Of a stretch of DNA of 37,041 bases, positions 7,545-15,158 are shown in pieces. This stretch comes from an uncultured Verrucomicrobia subdivision 3 bacterium. GTDB lineage: Bacteria; Verrucomicrobiota; Verrucomicrobiia; Limisphaerales; UBA11358. The notes under the pieces were generated by a model. The model was not told where the DNA came from. It did no database searches and saw only the letters and a program-made list of their open reading frames with translations. Position 1 is the stretch's first letter. Each line of letters begins with the position of its first letter. The DNA lies in the NCBI GenBank assembly GCA_903850425.1, contig CAINLR010000045.1, forward strand, positions 1 through 37,041, read 5' to 3'. The translations under genes and the position numbers were made by a program.

Positions 7545-9725
7545 CCTCTTCCGGCCGCCGACCAGTTCGGTGACATTTCGGTTTCGGCGTCCGCTTTGTT
7601 CACCGGCAACACGTTTCACGGTTACGCCGAGACGCGCGTGATTTTGGAAAATCATTCGTCCAGCAAAACCCACGTCATTTCGCTGGCTTTTCCCAACAAC
7701 GCTTACGGCAATGGCAACTCCATCCGCCGCCTCGCGCGTTCCGTGACGCTCGCGCCGGGCGTGCGCGAGGTTGTTTCGCTGCTGCAACCGCCGCTGCCAG
7801 CGCAAGGCGATGGGCAAATCGCCGTGGCGGTGGACAGTCGTCACGAAGGCGAAATTCGCGTGCCGAACAACAATCACTGCAACAGTTATTCCGCTTCCGG
7901 CCGCGATGGCCACGCGACGATGCTGATCAGCCGCAGCCTGGATTTTGATGCGGTGGCCCGTTTGTTCAACGCGAGTCGCGGGGCTTTCACGGCGGCGATG
8001 GCCGTGGGCGCGCCCGATTCCTCGACCAGCCGCGGCAGTTACCAGCCCACGACCTGGATGCCCGACACGCGGCGGAGCGGCCAGACGAACTGGCTGGAAT
8101 TGGATTACGCCACGCCGCAGACCGTGGAAAAAATCATCATTCACAACACCCAGGCCATGCCGGCTTCGGGCTTTGTCGAACTGGTGGGAGCTTCCGGGAC
8201 CAACCTCGCCAAAATTCCCATGTCAGCGGTCGCCAGAAGCGCGCCAAGCTCGCGTTGGGTTTTTGAATTTTCCCTGCCCGTCACCAGCGCGCCGGTGAAA
8301 ACGGTCCGGCTCAATTTCGAAAAAACGCCGCCGTGGAGTATCGCCATTGACGCGGTGGAAATTTCCGGCCCCACCGGCAGCCAGTGGGCGAGCGAAGCCC
8401 GCGCCAGCAGCGATAACAGCGCGTCCGCCTCCTCCTACGCGCCCGGCACGGTGAATGTGGACTCCGTCGAGAGCCTGCGCGCCGAATCGCCGGTTTCGGA
8501 GTGGAGCGAAAACTGGCTCGCTTACACGCCCTTCGACGCCATCGTGCTCAACGCGGCGGATTTGGGCGTCATGCCGCCCGCCATCTTCAACGCGCTCGCC
8601 GGCTATCTCGCCGCCGGCGGAAATATTTTTCTCGCCGGCAAAAGGGAACTGCCCGCCGCCTGGCACGCCACCCAGAAAAAATCGTTTCGCGACGGCACGG
8701 AATTCAATGTGGGCTTTGGCCGTTGCATCGCGTTTCCACCGGAAAAAGCCCTGGGCGCGCTGGACCCCAAGAGCATTCAGACCTTGCGCGAAGCCCTGCG
8801 CAACACCGCGCAATACTGGCGGGCCCTGCCCCACGACAGCGAGAGCGCGAACACGGTTTTGCCCGTCGTCAAAAATCTGAAAATTCCCACGCGCGGCATT
8901 GTCGTGATGATGCTCGCGTTCATCCTCCTCATCGGGCCGGTCAACATGATTCTCCTGAACCGCCGCAACCGCCGGACTTGGATGTTGTGGACGATTCCGG
9001 CGATTTCCTTCGCCACCACGCTGCTGGTTTTTGCCTACAGCCTGCTGCGCGAAGGCATCACGCCCGACACGCGCATCACCGGGCTGACGGTGATTGACCA
9101 GGCGGCGCACCGCGCCACCACCGTTGGCGGCACGGCGTTTTATTGTCCGCTGACGCCGAGCAGCGGACTGCATTTCAATTTTGAAACCGAGGCCACGCCG
9201 CTGGTTCAAACCGGCTATGGCTCCGGCAGCTCGCGGGAAGTGGACTGGACGCAATCGCAGCATTTTTCGCGCGGCTGGCTTTCCGCGCGCGTGCCGGCGC
9301 ATTTTCATCTGCGCAAATCCGAAACCCGCCGCGAGCGGCTCGAAATTGAAAATCAAAACAGCCAGTTAAGAATCGTCAACGGCTTGGGCGCGCTCATCAA
9401 ATCACTGCGGCTCGCGGATGCGACCGGAAAAATTTATCAGGCCGACAACATCGCCGCCGGGCAAAAGAGCGCGCTGGTGCCGTCGAGTCTGCCGCCCGTG
9501 ACGCAAGGGCTCGGCGCGCAAAGCCTGCTTCGCGACCTTGGTTTTGCTGCCAATTCCGAGGTCTTGCCCGGCGATCCGGAAAAATATCTGTCGCCGAACA
9601 CCTACATCGCCGTGCTGGAAGGAAATCCGTTCATTGAAAACGCGCTCGGGTCCGCTGCCAGTCCCAAGCGCACCACCAGTGGCGCGGTGGTTTTTGGCAC
9701 GCTCGATTCCCCTGAACCCAAATGA
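7461..9725 (+). CDS. Secreted/membrane protein with discoidin-like and GATase-like regions
   Basis: A 754-aa protein. The N-terminus (residues 1-33: basic MKNEKLKIRERLSR, hydrophobic 16-30, then PLPAAD) resembles a signal peptide and is encoded almost wholly by hairpin C. Residues about 190-330 look like an F5/8-type C (discoidin) fold (NWLELDYATPQTVEKIIIHN and a later TVRLNF strand). Residues about 350-400 (FDAIVLNAADLGVMPPAIFNAL...GGNIFLAG) resemble the GATase-1-like region found in VWA-operon membrane proteins. Two transmembrane segments (about 478-498 and 508-529) are followed by about 220 further residues. The stop overlaps the next ATG (ATGA), coupling it to the ABC ATPase, so it is probably a periplasmic accessory subunit of that transporter. 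No enzymatic residues are recognised. Confidence 0.75.
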   Translation: MKNEKLKIRERLSRVAWCFLIFNFAFLIPLPAADQFGDISVSASALFTGNTFHGYAETRVILENHSSSKTHVISLAFPNNAYGNGNSIRRLARSVTLAPGVREVVSLLQPPLPAQGDGQIAVAVDSRHEGEIRVPNNNHCNSYSASGRDGHATMLISRSLDFDAVARLFNASRGAFTAAMAVGAPDSSTSRGSYQPTTWMPDTRRSGQTNWLELDYATPQTVEKIIIHNTQAMPASGFVELVGASGTNLAKIPMSAVARSAPSSRWVFEFSLPVTSAPVKTVRLNFEKTPPWSIAIDAVEISGPTGSQWASEARASSDNSASASSYAPGTVNVDSVESLRAESPVSEWSENWLAYTPFDAIVLNAADLGVMPPAIFNALAGYLAAGGNIFLAGKRELPAAWHATQKKSFRDGTEFNVGFGRCIAFPPEKALGALDPKSIQTLREALRNTAQYWRALPHDSESANTVLPVVKNLKIPTRGIVVMMLAFILLIGPVNMILLNRRNRRTWMLWTIPAISFATTLLVFAYSLLREGITPDTRITGLTVIDQAAHRATTVGGTAFYCPLTPSSGLHFNFETEATPLVQTGYGSGSSREVDWTQSQHFSRGWLSARVPAHFHLRKSETRRERLEIENQNSQLRIVNGLGALIKSLRLADATGKIYQADNIAAGQKSALVPSSLPPVTQGLGAQSLLRDLGFAANSEVLPGDPEKYLSPNTYIAVLEGNPFIENALGSAASPKRTTSGAVVFGTLDSPEPK

Positions 9726-10663
9726 AAGTCCAAGTCAAAAATCTGCGGAAGGAATTCGGCAAGACCGTGGCCGTGGACAACATTTCGTTCTCGTTCGATT
9801 CCGGCCATGTCTTTGGCTTCGTCGGCCCGAACGGTGCCGGCAAGACCACCACCATGCGGATCATTTCCACGATCGAGGAACCGACGTCCGGCGACATTTT
9901 GCTGAACGGCATTTCCATCTGTGAGGAACCGGAGCTGGCCCGGCGCGTCGTCGGCTATGTGCCGGACACGTTGCCCGCGCATCCCGACATCACGGTGCAT
10001 GAGTATCTGGATTTTTATGCGCGGGCCTATGGTTTGCGCGGGAAGAAACGCACGCAGGCGGTCGAGGCGATTGAAGAATTCACCAATGTTGCCGGCATCC
10101 GCGAGAAAAGCCTGAAGGCGCTTTCCAAAGGCATGAAGCAGCGCGTCAGTCTGGGCCGCGCGCTGGTGTATGATCCTGACGTGCTGGTTCTCGACGAACC
10201 GGCCGCCGGCCTGGACCCGCGCGCCCGTGTGGAATTGCGCGAGTTGCTCATGCTTTTGGCCGAGCGCAAAAAGGCGATTCTCATCAGCTCGCACATTCTC
10301 ACCGAGCTGACGGAAATCTGCAACGGCGTGGTCATCATCGAACGCGGAAAAATTCTGGAAACCGGCACGATCGAAGACGTGCTGAAGAAAAGCGCGCCGC
10401 GTCGCACCGTGGCCATCCGCCTGGTCGAAGGGAACAACCACCAAAATCCCCAACTGCTCAAAGAGCTATTGCAAACGCCGTTCGTCGAGAATGCGCGCGA
10501 GGTCGCCAGCGAAATTCATTTTGAACTCACCGGCGACGAGTCGGCCGCGTGCGACATTCTCGGCCAGTTGATCGCGAAAAAATTCAAGATCATCGAATTC
10601 CGCCAGACCAAGGCGAATCTGGAAGACATTTTCATGAACGTCACGAAAGGCGGGGTGCAATGA
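9722..10663 (+). CDS. ABC transporter ATP-binding protein
   Basis: A 313-aa ATPase with Walker A GPNGAGKTT (35-43), signature LSKGM (134-138), Walker B VLVLDEP (about 154-160) with AGLD D-loop, and H-loop SSHILTE (about 189-195). It belongs to the export-type (CcmA-like) ATPases that pair with ABC-2 permeases, and the next gene encodes one. It overlaps the preceding accessory gene by 4 nt. Its TGA stop at 10661-10663 falls in the first heptamer of hairpin D, so the element abuts the coding sequence with no spacer. Confidence 0.93.
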   Translation: MKVQVKNLRKEFGKTVAVDNISFSFDSGHVFGFVGPNGAGKTTTMRIISTIEEPTSGDILLNGISICEEPELARRVVGYVPDTLPAHPDITVHEYLDFYARAYGLRGKKRTQAVEAIEEFTNVAGIREKSLKALSKGMKQRVSLGRALVYDPDVLVLDEPAAGLDPRARVELRELLMLLAERKKAILISSHILTELTEICNGVVIIERGKILETGTIEDVLKKSAPRRTVAIRLVEGNNHQNPQLLKELLQTPFVENAREVASEIHFELTGDESAACDILGQLIAKKFKIIEFRQTKANLEDIFMNVTKGGVQ

Positions 10664-10750
10664 AGGATGAAGGCAGAAAGATGAAGGATGAAGCTCCGCG
10701 ATGCCAAACCGCAATCTTCGTTTCATCTTTCATCCTTCGTCCTTCATCCT
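10660..10750. repeat. Heptamer-arm hairpin D
   Basis: The left arm 10660-10694 is five heptamers (ATGAAGG, ATGAAGG, CAGAAAG, ATGAAGG, ATGAAGC). The right arm 10716-10750 is five complementary heptamers (CTTCGTT, TCATCTT, TCATCCT, TCGTCCT, TCATCCT). The 21-nt centre is CTCCGCGATGCCAAACCGCAA-like. It lies between the ABC ATPase stop and the permease ATG at 10761, 10 nt after the right arm. Confidence 0.9.
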
Positions 10751-10760
10751 TTTTCAAGTT

Positions 10761-12308
10761 ATGACCGCAACTTTCGCAAAATTTAAAGCCCACTTCCTCA
10801 ATTGGCGCGAGTGGGAACTGAACCCCATTGTCATCAAGGAACTGCGGCAGGCGGTGCGGAGCTGGGCGGTCACCGGCATGCTGCTGCTGTTCCTGACGGT
10901 GCTGTTCATTGTCTCCATCGTCTTTCTGGTCTCGCAAAGTTTCGACGTGCATACCAACATGCAGCTCGGCGCCTCGCTGTTTTCGACGTTTGTCGTGATT
11001 CTGGCCGGCGCGAGCATTATTTTCATCCCGCTTTATATCGGCATCCGGGTGGCAATGGAGCGGCGCGACAACAATCCGGATTTGCTTTATGTCTCCACGC
11101 TGTCGCCGGCGCGGATCGTTTTTGGCAAATTCCTCTGCGGCGCGTATATGGCACTGTTGTTTTTCAGCGCGTGCATGCCGTTCATGGCGTTCACCAATCT
11201 CCTGCGCGGCGTGGATTTGCCGACGGTTTTTTACATTTTGTTTTTTCTGTTTCTGGCGGTGTGCGCCGCCAATCAAATCGCCATTTTTCTGGCCTGCCTA
11301 CCCATGAGCCTGCCGTTCAAGGTGCTGTTGGCGCTCGTGGGCGTCTTCGCCTCCTTCATGATCATTGGTTCCCTCATCGCGGCCTCTTTCGCGATGATGA
11401 TTTCGGGCACGGGCGCGATGATGATGCACGGAAATTTTTGGGTGGGCGTCTTCACCTATGTGGGCATCGGCCTGGCGCTCACGGGCCTGCTGTTTGTCTT
11501 GTCGGTGGCGTTGATTTCGCCGCCGTCGGCCAATCGCGCCCTGCCGGTGCGGCTGTATGTCACGGTCATCTGGCTGCTCGGCGGGCTGCTGAACTTCGCT
11601 TGGATTTGGCAGATGAAGGAGCCGCAGTTGATTCTGGTCTGGGCGGTCGCCACCTCCGTGCTGATGTTTTTCTCGCTGCTGGTCGTCATCAGCAATGCCG
11701 ACCAGATCGGTCCGCGTGTGCGTCGCACCATTCCGTGGCCGCGTTGGAAGCGCGCCGCCGCCTTTCTCTTTTTCAACGGTGCCGCCGGCGGGCTGCTCTG
11801 GATCGTCCTCATTTGCGCGATCACGTATTTTGCCGCCAGCGGAATCATTTCGCTTGGCGTGGTTTGGTTTCCGAAAACCGCCTACGGGATGAGCACGGAG
11901 CAAAGCGACAGTTTCTTCACGAACAGTTTCACCGCTGCCGCCTACGCCCTGGCTTACGCGCTGACGGCATTGTTTATCCAGCGGAAATTTTTCCCGCACC
12001 GGCCGCCGAAGCTCGCCGGGCTGCTCGCCGTCTTGTTGGCCGCTGCGGTGGCCATCGTGCCGAGCATCGTGCTGTTTTTTCTGAACCGGCTTTCGTGGAA
12101 TTCAGTTGAGGGAGTGCAGCTTGGCAATGTGTTCAACATCTTTGCACTCCGGACCAACGACCAGCTTTGGCCCCACCAAATCTTTGCGGTGTGCTGGCTG
12201 ATCCTGATCACCCTCGTCAACGCCAAGTGGTTTTTACGGCAGATGAAAAATTTTCATCCGCCGGTGAGCGCGCCGCCGGTCATCGCAGAAATTTCACCAC
12301 TGCCTTGA
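10761..12308 (+). CDS. ABC-2 type permease
   Basis: A 515-aa integral membrane protein. A cytoplasmic N-terminus (FLNWREWELNPIVIKELRQAVRS) is of the kind seen in ABC-2 permeases. About twelve hydrophobic segments follow, including WAVTGMLLLFLTVLFIVSI, FVVILAGASIIFIPLYIG, FYILFFLFLAVCAANQIAIF and LLAVLLAAAVAIVPSIVLFF. It should form the membrane channel for the ATPase just upstream. ATG 10761 is preferred over 10701, because the longer frame would translate the right arm of hairpin D (FIFHPSSFILFQV). Upstream TTTTCAAGTT has no Shine-Dalgarno. The substrate is unknown. Confidence 0.88.
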   Translation: MTATFAKFKAHFLNWREWELNPIVIKELRQAVRSWAVTGMLLLFLTVLFIVSIVFLVSQSFDVHTNMQLGASLFSTFVVILAGASIIFIPLYIGIRVAMERRDNNPDLLYVSTLSPARIVFGKFLCGAYMALLFFSACMPFMAFTNLLRGVDLPTVFYILFFLFLAVCAANQIAIFLACLPMSLPFKVLLALVGVFASFMIIGSLIAASFAMMISGTGAMMMHGNFWVGVFTYVGIGLALTGLLFVLSVALISPPSANRALPVRLYVTVIWLLGGLLNFAWIWQMKEPQLILVWAVATSVLMFFSLLVVISNADQIGPRVRRTIPWPRWKRAAAFLFFNGAAGGLLWIVLICAITYFAASGIISLGVVWFPKTAYGMSTEQSDSFFTNSFTAAAYALAYALTALFIQRKFFPHRPPKLAGLLAVLLAAAVAIVPSIVLFFLNRLSWNSVEGVQLGNVFNIFALRTNDQLWPHQIFAVCWLILITLVNAKWFLRQMKNFHPPVSAPPVIAEISPLP

Positions 12309-12317
12309 ATGAAGAAA

Positions 12318-12416
12318 CATCCAACATCCAACACCCAACAGCCAACACCCAAAGGGTGGCCGGCGCGGGCGGATGCTGCACTGGTTGTTCGGTGTTGGTT
12401 GTTGGATGTTGGTTGT
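12318..12416. repeat. Heptamer-arm hairpin E
   Basis: The clearest member. The left arm is five heptamers at 12318-12352: CATCCAA, CATCCAA, CACCCAA, CAGCCAA, CACCCAA. The right arm is five heptamers at 12382-12416: TGGTTGT, TCGGTGT, TGGTTGT, TGGATGT, TGGTTGT. The 29-nt centre is GC-rich. It begins 9 nt after the permease stop and ends 15 nt before the DUF58 ATG at 12432. Confidence 0.92.
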
Positions 12417-12431
12417 TAGCATTTTTACCCC

Positions 12432-13298
12432 ATGGAACCCGCCCTTCGACAATCCCTGCGCCACGGCGAACAGCTCGGCCTCCGCTACGCGCTGCAGATT
12501 CCGCAAGTCGCCGCCAGCGGCTGGACGGGCACGCGTTCGGGCCGGCGCGCGGGCAGCTCGATTGATTTTCAGGACTACCGCGAATACCAGCCTGGCGATG
12601 ATCTGCGCTTCATTGACTGGGGCATTTACGCCCGCAGCGACCGGCTCGCTGTAAAACTGTTTCGCGAGGAAGTCACGCCGCATCTCGATTTGATCCTGGA
12701 CGGTTCGCGCTCGATGAATCTGGAGAACACCGCCAAAGCAAGTGCTGTTGCCCAACTCGCCGCATTGCTCGCGACCGCCGCCGCCAACGCGCAATGCACG
12801 CAGGCCGTCTGGTTGAGTGGCGAAGGATTTCAACGCCTGCCCAACGACTCGCTCACGCCCTCCGCGTGGGACAAACTGGAGTTGGACAGCAAGCGTTCGC
12901 CCGACCAATCGCTCGAAATTCTACCGCCAAAATTCCGTCGTCTCGGCGTGCGCGTGTTTGTCAGCGATCTGCTTTGGCCGGGCGATCCGCTGCCGATTCT
13001 CCGTCGCCTGCGCGACGGCGCGGCGGCGCTCTTTGTCATCCAACTGCTCGGACGCGACGACGCGATTCCGCCTGAGCACGGCAATCTGCGCGTCGCCGAC
13101 TGCGAGACCGGTGAGGAAACGGAAATCTACATTGATGCCACCGTGGCCAAGCAATACGCCGACAATCTCGCGCAATTACAACAGTCCTGGGACAACGCCT
13201 GCCGCCAATGCGGCGCGCACATGACGACGATTGTCGCGGAAGATCTGGAAGCCAGCTTGAGCGAACTTGAAGCCATTCAGTTGCTCGCACCGGCATGA
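12432..13298 (+). CDS. DUF58 domain protein
   Basis: A 288-aa protein of the DUF58 family. The characteristic segment GRRAGSSIDFQDYREYQPGDDLRFIDW (about 38-64) is followed by ARSDRLAVKLFREE and a degenerate VWA-like fold beginning LDLILDGSRSMN, with the MIDAS-like DGSRS. DUF58 proteins are encoded next to moxR and VWA genes and are regarded as MoxR partners. No signal peptide or transmembrane segment is obvious, so it is cytoplasmic or peripheral. Its TGA overlaps the ATG of the next gene (ATGA at 13295), implying translational coupling. Confidence 0.93.
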   Translation: MEPALRQSLRHGEQLGLRYALQIPQVAASGWTGTRSGRRAGSSIDFQDYREYQPGDDLRFIDWGIYARSDRLAVKLFREEVTPHLDLILDGSRSMNLENTAKASAVAQLAALLATAAANAQCTQAVWLSGEGFQRLPNDSLTPSAWDKLELDSKRSPDQSLEILPPKFRRLGVRVFVSDLLWPGDPLPILRRLRDGAAALFVIQLLGRDDAIPPEHGNLRVADCETGEETEIYIDATVAKQYADNLAQLQQSWDNACRQCGAHMTTIVAEDLEASLSELEAIQLLAPA

Positions 13299-15046
13299 TT
13301 CCGTTCCTAACATATCCGCTCGCCATGCTGGCGCTGGCCACATTGCCCGCGCTGGCGGCGATTTATATTTTGCGGAACCGGTTTCGCCGTCGGCAGGTTT
13401 CGAGTCTGTTGCTGTGGCGCTTTCACGTCCAATCCAAACAAGGCGGCGCGAAAGTCCATCGCCTTCAATTGCCGCTGCTCTTCTTTTTGGAACTGCTCAC
13501 GCTCGCACTGCTGGTCACCGCCGCCGCCGGCCCTCACTGGAAACTGCCGCAATCCACGCGCCCGCTCATTGTCGTGCTCGACGATTCCTTTTCCATGCGC
13601 GCGCTGCGTGACGGCGTTTCTGCGCAAGCTCGCGCGCATGATTTTCTGCAAAAATTTTTCCGCCGCCAGCCGCCGCCGTCCACGCGCCTGATTCTCGCGG
13701 CCAATAATTCGCGCTCGCTCGGTTCCTCCGTCAAAAGCTGGGCGCAGGTCGCCGAACTTTTGAAGCAATGGAATTGTCATTCGCCCGCTGCGGCCATTAG
13801 CTCGGCCATCACGCTCGCCACCGAACTGGGCCGGCAACAAGCGAACATTCTGGTGCTCACCGACCATAAGCCCGACGACGAAAAGATGTCCAATCCACGA
13901 CTCGAATGGCACGCATTCGGCGCGCCGCTGGATAATTTTGCCATCGTCAACGCCGCCCGCACCGCGCTGGGCGAGGAAGATCGCTGCCTGCTGGAGATCG
14001 CCAATTTTTCCGGCGGCGACCGCACCACGAAACTCCTGGTGCAGGCGGGTTCCAACGCGGTGCAGAGTTCGCTCCTCACCATTGGCGCGCACGAAAATCA
14101 GCGGCTCGTTTTCAATATTCCTTCCGCCGCGCCGGCCTTGCGCGCGACGCTGGCGGATGATGCGCTGGCGGATGACAACGAAATCCAATTGCTCCCGCCG
14201 ATCCGCAAACGCGTCCGCGTGCAGGTGGCGCTGACCGATGAAAATTCATCCGCGCTCGCCAATCGGACGCTCGATTCGACCGGGCTGCGCGCGGCAATTT
14301 CAGAAAAGCCTGAGCTGGTGATTCGCGAAACCGATTCGCCCGCCAGCAGCAATGTTTGGAACCTGCGCTGGATCGCGGCGGGCGCGACGAATGCCTTCAC
14401 CGGGCCGTTCGTCGTGGACACGTCGCATCCGCTCGCCAACGGCCTCGCCGTTGAAGGCGCGATTTGGGCGGGCGTGGCGACCACCAATGCGCCGGGCGAC
14501 GTGCCCGCGATTCTGGCCGGCAATGTGCCGTTGCTTTCCGCACGCGAAGACGTGCTCGGCAGCCGGCACCTGACTTTGAATTTCAATCCGGAACTGTCCA
14601 CGCTGCACAGCACGCCCGACTGGCCAATTTTATTCTGGAATATTTTATCGTGGCGCATCGCCGAAATGCCCGGCCTGAAAGAAAGCAACGCGCGACTCGG
14701 CGCGGAAGTAATTCTAAAAACCTCCGGTGAAACCGTGGTCGTAACGCAGCCCGACGGCGTGAAGCAAGCGTTTCCAAAAACCGGCGGCGAACTCGCGCTG
14801 GAAACGCCGGTGACGGGAATCTATTCCGTGGCAATGGGTGCCGTGACGAATCAGTTTTCCGTGAATGCGCTCGCAGCGGATGAATCTGATTTGTCCGCCG
14901 GAGCCTCTGGAAAATGGGGCGCGTGGAGTGAAGCCACCGAACTCCGGCTCGAAGAAGCGTCCGCCGTTTGGATTTTTGGGCTGGCTGCGCTGGCGCTGCT
15001 CGCGGCGCATTTGTATCTCGTGACCAGCGCGAAAGGAACGAAGTGA
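13295..15046 (+). CDS. BatA-like VWA membrane protein
   Basis: A 583-aa protein with the N-terminal two-helix module of BatA-type proteins: hydrophobic 4-26 (FLTYPLAMLALATLPALAAI), a basic RNRFRRRQ loop, the (V/L)SSLLLWRF motif, and a second helix about 58-78. A VWA domain follows, with an intact first MIDAS motif D96-x-S98-x-S100. The middle part (about 210-530) is beta-rich and periplasmic by inference. A final transmembrane helix lies at about 552-575. It is coupled to the DUF58 gene by a 4-nt overlap. BatA/BatB proteins bind metal through the VWA domain and work with MoxR; the label aerotolerance comes from the Bacteroides operon and need not be the function here. Confidence 0.88.
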   Translation: MIPFLTYPLAMLALATLPALAAIYILRNRFRRRQVSSLLLWRFHVQSKQGGAKVHRLQLPLLFFLELLTLALLVTAAAGPHWKLPQSTRPLIVVLDDSFSMRALRDGVSAQARAHDFLQKFFRRQPPPSTRLILAANNSRSLGSSVKSWAQVAELLKQWNCHSPAAAISSAITLATELGRQQANILVLTDHKPDDEKMSNPRLEWHAFGAPLDNFAIVNAARTALGEEDRCLLEIANFSGGDRTTKLLVQAGSNAVQSSLLTIGAHENQRLVFNIPSAAPALRATLADDALADDNEIQLLPPIRKRVRVQVALTDENSSALANRTLDSTGLRAAISEKPELVIRETDSPASSNVWNLRWIAAGATNAFTGPFVVDTSHPLANGLAVEGAIWAGVATTNAPGDVPAILAGNVPLLSAREDVLGSRHLTLNFNPELSTLHSTPDWPILFWNILSWRIAEMPGLKESNARLGAEVILKTSGETVVVTQPDGVKQAFPKTGGELALETPVTGIYSVAMGAVTNQFSVNALAADESDLSAGASGKWGAWSEATELRLEEASAVWIFGLAALALLAAHLYLVTSAKGTK

Positions 15047-15055
15047 AAGTGGAAA

Positions 15056-15145
15056 ACATCCAACCGAACTCTAAACATCCAATGATTGTCATTGCGACGC
15101 TCGCGGGCAATTGGATGTTCGATGTTGGAGGTTGGGTGTCGGATG
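15056..15145. repeat. Heptamer-arm hairpin F
   Basis: The right arm 15111-15145 is five heptamers (TTGGATG, TTCGATG, TTGGAGG, TTGGGTG, TCGGATG). The left arm about 15053-15084 is less regular (AACATCC, AACCGAA, then AAACATCC, AATGATTG) but pairs at both ends. The centre holds GCGACGCTCGCGGGC. It lies 9 nt after the BatA-like stop and 13 nt before the ATG at 15159. Confidence 0.82.
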
Positions 15146-15158
15146 TTTCTTAATACAA

